Source: JBDRMV01 sp043825615 (GTDB lineage: Bacteria; CG03). From it: a DNA stretch of 64,000 bases. This document shows positions 1 through 6,752 of this stretch, one piece after another. The stretch lies in contig JBDRRS010000012.1 of assembly GCA_043825615.1 (NCBI GenBank), positions 1-64,000 on the forward strand, in the 5' to 3' direction. The notes below the pieces were generated by a model. It saw nothing but the letters and a program-made list of their open reading frames with translations, did no database searches and was not told the origin of the DNA. Position 1 is the first letter of the stretch. The number at the start of each line of letters is the position of its first letter. Made by a program: the position numbers and the translations under genes.

Positions 1-50
1 CTGCGTTCGGGACGCAGAGGTCGGCGGTTCAAGTCCGCCCACCCCGACCA
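1..50 (+). tRNA. tRNA-Pro, 3' part only (cut by window edge)
   Basis: Bases 1-50 match the last 50 bases of the intact tRNA-Pro at 1854-1930, including the anticodon arm with loop TTCGGGA (anticodon CGG), the T arm and an encoded CCA end. The 5' half lies outside the window. It points in the opposite direction to the intact copy and is the outer end of the left arm of a 203-bp inverted repeat. Whether it is a complete functional gene cannot be judged here. Confidence 0.75.
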
Positions 51-203
51 TTTCAAACTTGTTGCGCGATTTTCAAAAAAATTCGGTGAGCGGAGCTCAC
101 CGTTCTTTTCGGAATTTCCGGAATCCCCCTCTGAAGAAAACAAAAAAGACCACGGCTTTTCTAAATCCAGAAGAAAGGTTTTGTCCAGCAGGCGGCGGTT
201 CGT
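1..203. repeat. Left arm of 203-bp inverted repeat flanking recombinase gene
   Basis: Bases 1-203 are the reverse complement of 1701-1903 with four substitutions (left-arm positions 93, 94, 170 and 191) and no indel, so 199 of 203 bases match. The arm carries the tRNA-Pro 3' half and the last part of the recombinase reading frame. The true arm may extend left of the window. Similarity stops at base 204. The substitutions argue against a simple mirrored-end assembly artefact, though a chimera of two strain variants cannot be excluded. Confidence 0.9.
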
Positions 204-1571
204 TCCGATTTTTTTAACAAAAGATTTTATTTCGGGTAAATCTTTTGACAAAGCAAGTTCTCCGGCGTGGTGAGCGTCGTTAATCCAGTTTCTCAATGGT
301 TCGATCCAATTGTTCCCCTTACGCCCAAAATTTGTTTTTTTCTGTAGTAGTTCCACTTTTGTCTTTATCAGTTCATCTTTCTTTTGAAGGTAAATGTCTT
401 TTTCAATAATGCCATCAAGAAAGGCATTTACCAGCTTATCAAGTTTTTGTTCTGTGTCTTTTATTTTCTTTTTGAGATTTTGGGCGGAAGACTGCGAAGA
501 CTGGGCTCCTTCCTTTTCCCATATATCTACCTGCGCTAACATTTTTTCTTTCCAGTCTTCGCAAAGAGCGACTTTTGAAATCTTATCTCTTAATTGGTCG
601 GCAAGAGGTTCTTCCCTTAAATAACCTTGACTGCAAGGGCCAAGCCGTTTGGTACAGCGATAATAGCGGTATGTCCCGCCGTTGCCGTGGGCGTATTGCG
701 CGGTTATAGCGGCTCCGCATTCTCCGCATCTCATTAAACCTGTAAACGGGAAATCATGACCTTTTTTACTTTTTCTCGGCTTGGCTCTTTCTTTTAATAT
801 TTGCTGAACTTTTTCAAAAGTCGCTCCGGAAATAATTGCCGGAAAACAGCCCTCATAACTTTCACCATTCTGAACAATGATTCCAAGATAAACTTTATTC
901 GTAAGCATTAGCTTTAGAGTGGCCTTGCAGAGCGGTTTTCCGGTTTTGCTCTCCACGCCCCAAAAACTCAGGCGGTTGCTCAAACTTTTTAAAGTGTGTT
1001 TCCCCTGAGAAAATTCGTCAAAAGCTTTCTTGATGGCTCTCGCCTTAAAAGAATCCGGCTCAATATTTCTTGTCTTCGGATTATTAACATAACCCAGAGG
1101 GGCGAGAGTCGGCCATTCTCCCCGCCTGAGTTTTTGTCGCATCCCGCGCTTTACATTCTGTGAAAGGTTATCAGAATAGTATTTGCTCTGACCAAAGGCG
1201 ACCTGGAGCATAAAAAGCCCTTGCGGTGTCGGTTCAAACCAGAAAGTAGGAAATCGCAAAGAAGCAATATTTTCTGTATCAATTAAATAAATTATCTGAC
1301 CGCCGTCTATTGAGTTTCTTGCCAGGCGGTCGGGATGCCATGCTAATAATCCGATTGCTTCTTTGCTCTGCTTGATTTTATCAATCATCCGATTGAAAAT
1401 TTCTCTGCCGGGCTTTTTTGCGCTCTTGCTTTCAATAAATTCCTCTAATATCTCAATTTTTTCTTTTTCAGCATATTCTCGAAGTTCGGCAATTTGAGCT
1501 TCAATAGACATTATTTGCCGTTCTTCGTCCTCAGTAGATTTACGGGCATAAAGAAAAAATTTAGTTTTCAT
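1..1571 (-). CDS. Large serine recombinase (integrase family), 3' end beyond window
   Basis: The frame opens at ATG 1571 behind an AGGAGG ribosome site and stays open for 523 codons to the window edge. Seen: an N-terminal resolvase domain with the catalytic serine at residue 12 (YARKST), DRLARN near residue 81, a recombinase domain about 150-260, a zinc ribbon (RCGECG about 281, RCTKRLGPC about 305) and a basic coiled coil about 360-410. This is the layout of large serine integrases, which move or invert DNA between attachment sites. The last stretch (from about residue 500) is read antisense through the tRNA-Pro sequence (WADLNRRPLRPER), so the native C-terminus is uncertain. The gene lies between inverted repeats that duplicate its own 3' end, which suggests an invertible or tRNA-targeting element. 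Confidence 0.9.
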   Translation of the reverse strand, partial: MKTKFFLYARKSTEDEERQIMSIEAQIAELREYAEKEKIEILEEFIESKSAKKPGREIFNRMIDKIKQSKEAIGLLAWHPDRLARNSIDGGQIIYLIDTENIASLRFPTFWFEPTPQGLFMLQVAFGQSKYYSDNLSQNVKRGMRQKLRRGEWPTLAPLGYVNNPKTRNIEPDSFKARAIKKAFDEFSQGKHTLKSLSNRLSFWGVESKTGKPLCKATLKLMLTNKVYLGIIVQNGESYEGCFPAIISGATFEKVQQILKERAKPRKSKKGHDFPFTGLMRCGECGAAITAQYAHGNGGTYRYYRCTKRLGPCSQGYLREEPLADQLRDKISKVALCEDWKEKMLAQVDIWEKEGAQSSQSSAQNLKKKIKDTEQKLDKLVNAFLDGIIEKDIYLQKKDELIKTKVELLQKKTNFGRKGNNWIEPLRNWINDAHHAGELALSKDLPEIKSFVKKIGTNRRLLDKTFLLDLEKPWSFLFSSEGDSGNSEKNGELRSPNFFENRATSLKWSGWADLNRRPLRPER

Positions 1572-1700
1572 AAAAATAACCTCCTGGGTCGCCTTTGGTT
1601 AAAGTGCGGGATTCAAAAATAAACTTGCTTTGTATTTCGCTTTTAGCGAAAGTTAAAAAAACAGGAGACAAAAACTTTTTTTGTAGGGAGCTTAGCGACG

Positions 1701-1903
1701 ACGAACCGCCGCTTGCTGGACAAAACCTTTCTTTTGGATTTAGAAAAGCCGTGGTCTTTTTTGTTTTCTTCAGAGGGGGATTCCGGAAATTCCGAAAAGA
1801 ACGGTGAGCATCGCTCACCGAATTTTTTTGAAAATCGCGCAACAAGTTTGAAATGGTCGGGGTGGGCGGACTTGAACCGCCGACCTCTGCGTCCCGAACG
1901 CAG
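1701..1903. repeat. Right arm of 203-bp inverted repeat
   Basis: Mirror copy of 1-203 (98% identical). On the plus strand it encodes a promoterless second copy of the recombinase C-terminal part (from about residue LLDKTF) running into tRNA-Pro antisense sequence. It lies upstream of the recombinase start. The bases between the recombinase ATG and this arm (1572-1700) hold only its ribosome site and no further gene that I can see. Confidence 0.9.
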
Positions 1904-1930
1904 CGCCCTAGCCAACTGGGCCACACCCCG
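1854..1930 (-). tRNA. tRNA-Pro(CGG)
   Basis: A 77-nt cloverleaf with encoded CCA. The acceptor CGGGGTG pairs with CACCCCG, with discriminator A. The D arm is GCCC/GGGC, the anticodon stem CTGCG/CGCAG with loop TTCGGGA gives anticodon CGG, and the T arm is GGCGG TTCAAGT CCGCC. It decodes CCG proline codons. Two truncated relatives lie immediately upstream in the same orientation, and its 3' half is part of the inverted repeat around the recombinase gene. This is the only complete tRNA I find in the window. Confidence 0.95.
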
Positions 1931-1960
1931 TCGTTTTATTCGTTTTAATAAACTAATAAT

Positions 1961-2038
1961 AACCGCCGACCTCCCGCCCTTGGCGTCTTCGTCCGCCTGC
2001 GGCGGGGCGGACACCCTAGCCAACTGGGCCACACCCCG
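1961..2038 (-). pseudogene. tRNA-Pro-like fragment (copy 2), anticodon arm replaced
   Basis: The first 25 bases are those of the intact tRNA-Pro (acceptor 5' strand and D arm). The anticodon arm is replaced by a GC-rich palindrome around CCGCCGCAGGCGG, then the variable region and 5' T-stem return (AGGTCGGCGGTT). There the tRNA similarity ends in ATTATTAG. The T loop and 3' acceptor strand are missing, so it cannot fold as a tRNA. Only 30 bases separate it from the intact tRNA. It is near-identical to the fragment at 2286-2365. Confidence 0.75.
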
Positions 2039-2039
2039 T

Positions 2040-2282
2040 CTATTTGGATAAAATATTTTTCAAAAATTTGCGGCCTAAACCGCTTTTGAAAAACCTTTCT
2101 CTTTTCATCGCTGTCGCTCGCGACAAAAACTTTTCATAATATACTATTTTCCAGAGTCCCCGTATACCGGCATAATGTCTTTTTTCATTATTATGTTCAA
2201 ACAATCTTCTTTCCAAATTATTCGTATGTCCGTAATAATATTTCCCGCTGTTCTCGCTTTTTAAAACATAAGCAAAATACAT
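2040..2282 (-). CDS. Small GIY-YIG nuclease-domain protein
   Basis: An 80-residue protein consisting of one GIY-YIG domain: FAYVLK at residues 3-8 and YYYGHT at 15-20 stand for the two signature strands, with an arginine pair at 25-26 (LERRLFEH) and the conserved WKIVYYEKF and ERFFKSG segments. Members cleave DNA and include stand-alone UPF0213-type proteins and homing-endonuclease domains. The open frame fills the gap between two truncated tRNA-Pro-like copies: its ATG is 3 bases after the end of one copy and its stop is 1 base before the next. It may therefore be the cargo of a tRNA-targeted mini-element rather than a housekeeping gene. The target is unknown. Confidence 0.85.
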   Translation of the reverse strand: MYFAYVLKSENSGKYYYGHTNNLERRLFEHNNEKRHYAGIRGLWKIVYYEKFLSRATAMKRERFFKSGLGRKFLKNILSK

Positions 2283-2285
2283 TTA

Positions 2286-2365
2286 ATAACCGCCGACCTT
2301 CCGCCCGAGGCGTCTTCGTCCGCCTGCGGCGGGGCGGACGCCCTAGCCAACTGGGCCACACCCCG
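2286..2365 (-). pseudogene. tRNA-Pro-like fragment (copy 3), anticodon arm replaced
   Basis: Same structure as copy 2: the intact tRNA-Pro 5' quarter (CGGGGTGTGGCCCAG and D arm), then a GC-rich palindrome in place of the anticodon arm, then AGGTCGGCGGTT and loss of similarity at ATTAA directly before the GIY-YIG start codon. It differs from copy 2 at only a few positions (for example TC versus AA after GACGCC). No anticodon can be assigned. Confidence 0.75.
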
Positions 2366-2404
2366 AAAGAAGTATTAAATATCAAAAAAAAGAGTTTTAT
2401 TCAA

Positions 2405-2755
2405 TTATTTGGAAAGTATTTTGAAGATGGAATCAAGTTCCTTCTTTGCCTTTTTAAGCATATCTATCGCCACAGGATTCTGTTCTATCGGAAGTTGTAT
2501 CTGCTTGTCGCTGGTTTTCGATTTCAGGAGTTCTTTCTTTGCGCCGGCAATCGTAAACTTCTTTTTGTAAAGAAGGTCCTTTATTTCTTCTATCAGGTGT
2601 ATGTGCGACACCGTATATCTTCTCTGGCCGGACTCCCTTCTGATGGGCCGGAGCATCCTGAATTCCTTCTCCCAGTAGCGCAGAACATGCGGAGGAACTT
2701 TCGTCATGCCGCTCGTTTCTTTAATCGTAAAAAATTTCTTGCCTGGAATAAGCAT
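2405..2755 (-). CDS. MerR-family transcriptional regulator
   Basis: 116 residues. The N-terminal winged helix-turn-helix of the MerR family is clear: FTIKETSGMTKVPPHVLRYWEKEF is followed by LRPIRRESGQRRYT, the usual wing with arginine-tyrosine contacts, then a helical dimerisation segment (HLIEEIKDLLYKKKFTIAGAKKEL). No C-terminal metal- or drug-binding domain is present, so the signal is unknown. The start codon shares one base with the stop of the HU/IHF gene upstream, so the two are translationally coupled. Similar short MerR proteins are often encoded next to IHF/HU genes. Confidence 0.88.
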   Translation of the reverse strand: MLIPGKKFFTIKETSGMTKVPPHVLRYWEKEFRMLRPIRRESGQRRYTVSHIHLIEEIKDLLYKKKFTIAGAKKELLKSKTSDKQIQLPIEQNPVAIDMLKKAKKELDSIFKILSK

Positions 2756-3015
2756 TATTTAAACACCTTCGGAGACATAATGAATTTTACCACATTATGC
2801 GGGGGGACGTAAACCTTCTCGCCGGTTTTGGGATTCCTCGCCTCGTACGGTTTCTTCAGACGAACATGAAAGGAGCCGAAATTCTGGACAACAACCTTCT
2901 CCTTTCTCCTGAGCGCCAGCGTAATTTCTTCAAAAACCCTGTTCACGGCGTCCTTCGCTTCGCTTTTCGCGCAGGTCACATTACTTACCGCCTCTATCAA
3001 ATCAATCTTGTTCAT
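2755..3015 (-). CDS. HU/IHF-family DNA-binding protein
   Basis: 86 residues, the normal length for the family. MNKIDLIEAV begins the helical dimer interface. NFGSFHVRLKKPYEARNPKTGEKVYVP is the beta-arm with the Arg-Asn-Pro tip that intercalates in the DNA minor groove, and VVKFIMSP closes the fold. It bends and compacts DNA as a homo- or heterodimer. A GGAGGAGA ribosome site precedes the ATG. It is followed by MerR with a one-base overlap. Whether it is HU- or IHF-like cannot be decided by eye. Confidence 0.93.
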   Translation of the reverse strand: MNKIDLIEAVSNVTCAKSEAKDAVNRVFEEITLALRRKEKVVVQNFGSFHVRLKKPYEARNPKTGEKVYVPPHNVVKFIMSPKVFK

Positions 3016-3068
3016 CCGTCTCCTCCATTATACTTACTCGCCCGCTTATAATTCCCGGCTGCTTGACT

Positions 3069-3096
3069 CAATAGGGGGGATTCTCCCCCCTGATTG
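3069..3096. terminator. G/C-rich hairpin between gpsA and HU gene
   Basis: An 8-bp stem AGGGGGGA/TCCCCCCT with a 3-base loop, extended by CAAT/ATTG with one unpaired base. It lies in the 180-base gap (3016-3195) downstream of gpsA and upstream of the HU gene. No U-run follows on the minus strand, so intrinsic termination is uncertain and it may be a dispersed palindrome. Nothing else recognisable is in this gap apart from the HU ribosome site. Confidence 0.4.
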
Positions 3097-3195
3097 TGCT
3101 CCTCACGCGCTTACCAGCGCATTCGTCGCTTGTCACCCCCCATATGGTAAAAACTTTGTAGCTTTGCACGACCATACACGCCTCGAAAATCGCGC

Positions 3196-4194
3196 TTACA
3201 ACTTTTCATCCTCTTTTCTCACCGGTCTTAACATCAGGTTTTTTACCGCTTTCGCCGGAGACCGCCCTTTGTACAGAACCGCGTAAACCTCATCCGTTAT
3301 GGGCGCTGAAATTTTATTAGACGCCGTCAGCTGCCGGAGCGCTTTTACCGTTTCAGCTCCTTCCGCCGTTGTTTTTACTTTTTTCTTCGCCTCCGCAAGA
3401 TTTAACCCCCTGCCTATCGCCTCGCCGAGGTTCCTGTTCCTGCTGTATTTTGAAAAACACGTTACCATCAGATCGCCGAGCCCCGACAGACCGCAGAAAG
3501 TCGCAGGTCTCCCGCCGAGGGAAACCCCTATTCTCGTCATTTCCACAAGGCCCCTTGTAACAAGAGCCGACTTGGCATTCGCTCCGAGGCCGAGACCGTC
3601 GCTTAAACCCGCGGCGATTGCCATAACGTTTTTAACCGCGCCTCCAAGAGCAACGCCTCGGATATCCGTATGAACGTACGGCCTCAGAAATGACCTTTTA
3701 AAAAGGCGCTGGAGTTTCTCCGCAAGACGGATATTCCTTGAAGCGATTACAACGCTCGTCGGAAGGCGCCGGCTCAATTCTTCAGCATGCGACGGGCCCG
3801 ATAAAACAGCGACGGGAAAATTTGCGCCGAGCTCCTCGCTGCAAACCACATCCATACTTTTCAGAGTGGAAATTTCAATGCCCTTGCTCAGGACAAGAAC
3901 GGGTATTTTAAAACGTTTTATATCCCCTGCAATTTTGCGAAGCGTCGCCCTCACGCTCTGCGAAGAAATCGCCACAACAACAAGCCCTGTCCCGGGAGAA
4001 ATTTTCAACTCGTCGGTTATTCTGACGTTCTTCAATCTGGCATACGGAAAAAAGGGGGGATGCCTGTATTTTTTCAGATACCTGTATTTTTTCCTGTCCC
4101 ACTCCCATACCGTGACGGATGCTTTTTCACTTAAAACTTCTCCCACGGTTCCGCCCCAGCAACCGCCGCCAAGAATAAAGATATTACCGTACAT
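3196..4194 (-). CDS. gpsA: Glycerol-3-phosphate dehydrogenase [NAD(P)+]
   Basis: 332 residues, the usual GpsA length. It reduces dihydroxyacetone phosphate to sn-glycerol 3-phosphate for phospholipid synthesis. The N-terminal Rossmann motif reads GGGCWGG (residues 9-15). LSGPSHAEEL (132-140) and GAVKNVMAIAAGL with the catalytic lysine at 188 are conserved, as is GLSGLGDLMVTCFSKYSRNR further on. The glycine-rich loop has Cys where many homologues have Ala before Trp. It lies 107 bases downstream of the slipin gene in the same direction. Confidence 0.95.
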   Translation of the reverse strand: MYGNIFILGGGCWGGTVGEVLSEKASVTVWEWDRKKYRYLKKYRHPPFFPYARLKNVRITDELKISPGTGLVVVAISSQSVRATLRKIAGDIKRFKIPVLVLSKGIEISTLKSMDVVCSEELGANFPVAVLSGPSHAEELSRRLPTSVVIASRNIRLAEKLQRLFKRSFLRPYVHTDIRGVALGGAVKNVMAIAAGLSDGLGLGANAKSALVTRGLVEMTRIGVSLGGRPATFCGLSGLGDLMVTCFSKYSRNRNLGEAIGRGLNLAEAKKKVKTTAEGAETVKALRQLTASNKISAPITDEVYAVLYKGRSPAKAVKNLMLRPVRKEDEKL

Positions 4195-4263
4195 AATTTT
4201 ATAACTTTGATATTTTACTTTAACTCTGTGTTTTTGTCAAAGGAGCAAAATAATAATTTGCGG

Positions 4264-4278
4264 TCCGCCTGAGGCGGA
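4264..4278. repeat. TCCGCC-TGA-GGCGGA palindrome downstream of slipin
   Basis: A perfect 6-bp inverted repeat with a 3-base loop in the slipin 3' region. The same CCGCC...GGCGG core appears inside both truncated tRNA-Pro copies (around 1991-2010 and 2318-2338) and, with another loop, near 17500. It is probably a dispersed extragenic palindrome that may also act as a transcript-end hairpin. Confidence 0.5.
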
Positions 4279-4301
4279 TGAGAACTTCCCCTTCTGCCTG
4301 T

Positions 4302-5045
4302 TTATTTTTGTTCTTTTTTATTTTCCATAAACGCCTTGAACAGGTCAATCGGAATCGGGAATACCGTCACGGAATTGTTCTCGGTTGCGATTTCCGTAAG
4401 CGTTTGAAGATACCGCAGCTGCACAGCGACCGGGCTCTGGCTCATTATTTTCGCAGCGTCGGTAATCTTTTGCGCCGCCTGAAATTCTCCTTCGGCGTGT
4501 ATGACTTTCGCGCGGCGGTCCCTTTCCGCTTCCGCCTGGCGGGCAATGGCTCTCTGCATATCCGCGGGGATTTGAACATCCTTTATTTCAACTCTTGAGA
4601 CCTTGATTCCCCACGGGTCCGTCGCCTGGTCTATAATCCTCTGAAGTTCCGAATTTATCTTATCCCTCTTGGAAAGCACCTCGTCAAACGAGACCTGCCC
4701 CACGACGCTGCGGAGGGTTGTCTGCGAAATCTGGCTGGTCGCCATGATGAAGTCCTCTATTTCCACAACGGCCTTCTCCGGATCCATAACCCTGAAATAG
4801 CAGACGGCATTTACCTTAACCGGCACGTTATCCATGGTGATAACTTCCTGCGAGGGCACATCCAGCGTAACAGTCCTCAAATCTATCTTAACCCATTTTT
4901 CAAGGAAAGGGATTATAAAAAAAAGACCCGGGCCGCGGGCGCCGACAAGACGTCCCAGACGGAAAACCACGCCTCTTTCATACTCCTTGGCGATTTTTAC
5001 CGCGTTCATCAGAAAAATTACAACGAGAATAATCAGCAGATACAT
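4302..5045 (-). CDS. Slipin / stomatin-family SPFH membrane protein
   Basis: 247 residues. It has one N-terminal membrane segment (LLIILVVIFLMNAV), then an SPFH domain beginning EYERGVVFRLGRL and ending in a C-terminal helical assembly region rich in AEAERDRRAKVI. Slipins form ring oligomers on membranes and are often partnered with NfeD proteases, but no NfeD gene is visible here. The start was set at 5045 because GGGAGGA, 5 bases upstream, is an excellent ribosome site. An upstream ATG at 5057 overlaps that site and would add only MGGF. Confidence 0.92.
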   Translation of the reverse strand: MYLLIILVVIFLMNAVKIAKEYERGVVFRLGRLVGARGPGLFFIIPFLEKWVKIDLRTVTLDVPSQEVITMDNVPVKVNAVCYFRVMDPEKAVVEIEDFIMATSQISQTTLRSVVGQVSFDEVLSKRDKINSELQRIIDQATDPWGIKVSRVEIKDVQIPADMQRAIARQAEAERDRRAKVIHAEGEFQAAQKITDAAKIMSQSPVAVQLRYLQTLTEIATENNSVTVFPIPIDLFKAFMENKKEQK

Positions 5046-5086
5046 AAATCCTCCCATTCACGGTTACAACCGCGTTTATACCAACC

Positions 5087-6463
5087 TTATGTTTTTCTCT
5101 GGATTTTCACCCTGAGTGTCGCTGGGAACTTTGCCTTGAGAATTTCTTCCGCTTTTTTCGCCGAGGCAATTGCCCTCGCTTTAACGAGAGGGTCGTAATC
5201 CTCAATCAGCGTTTCCAGAAAGTTCATCACCGAAATATCGGCAATCTCTCCCGCCGCCCAGGCGGCGGAAATGCGGTCCCATTTATTTTCCGACTGTACC
5301 ATTTCTTTCAACGTATTTTCCGAGGCGACGGCGTCGAACCTGAACATTTCAACCGCGGCATCCGCCCTGACCCTGTTGTTTTTATCTTTTAAAAACGGCG
5401 CAATAAGGCGCGCGGCGAGCGCGGGGTTGTTTACCGCCCTGGCAATTGAAACGACGCTTTTGGCGCGGGCGCGGTTGGCCGAAGAAATATCGGTTATAAC
5501 ACTCCGGGAAACCGCGCTTTCGAATTCCACATTCTCCGTCGAAGCAGATGCGCCTTTCACGCTTTTTTCCACAACGCTTATCAGATTTTCCGCCTGCTTC
5601 ATCAAATTCTCTTCCAGCGGATGCGAGCGGTTCGCCGCAATCTTCTCAAGCAGTTCCGCGTTCGCGCTTTTCAAGTCATCAAGAGAGGCGCCGACATCGC
5701 CCTTCGCCGCAAGTTCGTGAATAAGTTCTGCCGTCCTGTCGGAACTCCTGGAAAATTCTTCTCTTAGCCGCAGACTTATATTTGAAACGACCCTTGACGA
5801 TATCAGAAAACTCGCCGCAACAACGATAAAAACTGCGATTGAAAAAAAGATAAGCCATCTGGTCGCGATTATGTGCGTCTGCTGTCTTAATATTTCTATT
5901 TCCTCTTTTCTTTCCCCCAGGTCTTTCTTCGTTTTTTCTATTTCCCCGCGCATTGACTTTTCCCTTTCCTCCCTGATTCTCGTTTCTTCCGCAAGGCGCT
6001 GGTTGCTTTCTGCACGCAGTTTTTCCCGCGCGAGTTCTTCTTCCCTTTCCCTTTTTGCCGCATAGGCTCGTCTTTTCTGCTCTTCAATTTTTACGTCGTC
6101 CCTTTTCTCTATATCTTTTGTTATGCTTGCCTGCGCGTCTCTTGCTTCTTTCAGTTCCGGCGTGTATTTCAGCGCCTCTTCCGCCACACTCAGCGCGCCG
6201 TCGAGGTCGCCGGCCGCATGGCTGTCCTTGGCAAGAGACGTCAACGCCCTGCCGAGAAGCCCTATCGCCTTTAAATTACCGGGGTCTTTTTTAACGACCT
6301 CTTTCAAATCGGCCGCAGCTCCTGCCCAGTCATGCGCAAGATATTTTTCCGCCGCCTGGTCGAACAGTTTTTCCACTTCAGGCGGCTGAGCAAACAGAGT
6401 GAAGAGTGAAGAGTGAAGAGTGAAGAATAAGAAAGAGAAAAACAGGAACTTATATTTTTTCAT
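5087..6463 (-). CDS. TPR-coiled-coil-membrane-HEAT repeat protein
   Basis: 458 residues, not a named family. In order: a signal peptide ending about LFAQ (residue 26), TPR-like helices about 30-120 (EVEKLFDQAAEKYLAHDWAGAA), a highly charged coiled coil about 120-200, one membrane segment about 205-228 (WLIFFSIAVFIVVAASFLI), then HEAT-like repeats about 335-450 (RVRADAAVEMFRFD, RISAAWAAGEIAD). It probably exposes the TPR part outside and the HEAT part in the cytoplasm as a protein-interaction scaffold. The signal peptide is encoded by four perfect 7-bp repeats (6397-6424), so unit gain or loss would shift the frame. The start overlaps the end of the alkyltransferase gene by 14 bases. Confidence 0.75.
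   Translation of the reverse strand: MKKYKFLFFSFLFFTLHSSLFTLFAQPPEVEKLFDQAAEKYLAHDWAGAAADLKEVVKKDPGNLKAIGLLGRALTSLAKDSHAAGDLDGALSVAEEALKYTPELKEARDAQASITKDIEKRDDVKIEEQKRRAYAAKREREEELAREKLRAESNQRLAEETRIREEREKSMRGEIEKTKKDLGERKEEIEILRQQTHIIATRWLIFFSIAVFIVVAASFLISSRVVSNISLRLREEFSRSSDRTAELIHELAAKGDVGASLDDLKSANAELLEKIAANRSHPLEENLMKQAENLISVVEKSVKGASASTENVEFESAVSRSVITDISSANRARAKSVVSIARAVNNPALAARLIAPFLKDKNNRVRADAAVEMFRFDAVASENTLKEMVQSENKWDRISAAWAAGEIADISVMNFLETLIEDYDPLVKARAIASAKKAEEILKAKFPATLRVKIQRKT
6397..6424. repeat. Heptanucleotide tandem repeat (GAGTGAA)x4 in signal-peptide codons
   Basis: Four perfect tandem copies of a 7-base unit lie inside the N-terminal codons of the TPR/HEAT protein (minus strand, translated as FTLHSSLFTLF). 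The unit length is not a multiple of three, so each copy gained or lost would switch the frame. This is the pattern expected of a contingency locus, although four copies is near the low end for rapid slippage. Confidence 0.85.
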
Positions 6464-6752
6464 TTTCTATTTTCCATTTATTATTTACCTTTGTTATTTT
6501 CACGCCTTCCGATTTTAGCAATTTTATCTTTTCTTTAACACCCCTTGAATAACCGCCGATACAGCCGTCTTTCCTTATAACCCTGTGGCAGGGAATCAGC
6601 ACCGGCTTTTTATTTTTCCTCAGGGTGGCACCGACAGCGCGGTCGCTTCCCGCCCGGCCGATCCTTTCGGCAATTTCGGAATACGAACAAACGGAACCCC
6701 TCGGTATTTTTGAGACCTCTTTTAGAACCGAAAAATTAAATCCGCTTTTCAA
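6450..6752 (-). CDS. Methylated-DNA-[protein]-cysteine S-methyltransferase, single-domain
   Basis: 100 residues forming only the C-terminal DNA-binding domain of the MGMT/Ogt family. The acceptor cysteine is present at residue 55 in IPCHRVIR. Upstream, VCSYSEIAERIG and the RAVGATLRKNK helix provide the arginine finger and recognition helix. The protein should remove alkyl groups from O6-alkylguanine. Because Cys is kept, it is not an alkyltransferase-like protein with Trp. The usual N-terminal domain is absent, as in many short bacterial forms. Its start overlaps the DUF3307 stop by 4 bases (ATGA). Confidence 0.9.
   Translation of the reverse strand: MKSGFNFSVLKEVSKIPRGSVCSYSEIAERIGRAGSDRAVGATLRKNKKPVLIPCHRVIRKDGCIGGYSRGVKEKIKLLKSEGVKITKVNNKWKIENEKI

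Noticed and set aside
1..203. Left inverted-repeat arm as a mirrored contig-end artefact
   Set aside because: Not fully rejected, but four substitutions against the right arm and an intact continuous recombinase frame make a simple fold-back artefact unlikely.
1561..2032. Minus-strand open frames crossing the tRNA-Pro and its fragments
   Set aside because: They translate the tRNA and palindromes (GVAQLARALRSGRR type peptides), a well-known annotation artefact.
1713..2051. Plus-strand open frame with WADLNRRPLRPERSALANWATPR
   Set aside because: It is the inverted copy of the recombinase C-terminus followed by antisense tRNA-Pro sequence. It has no own start signal or domain.
3016..3195. RNA gene in the gpsA-HU gap
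   Set aside because: Only a G/C hairpin is present. No cloverleaf or other known RNA fold could be traced.
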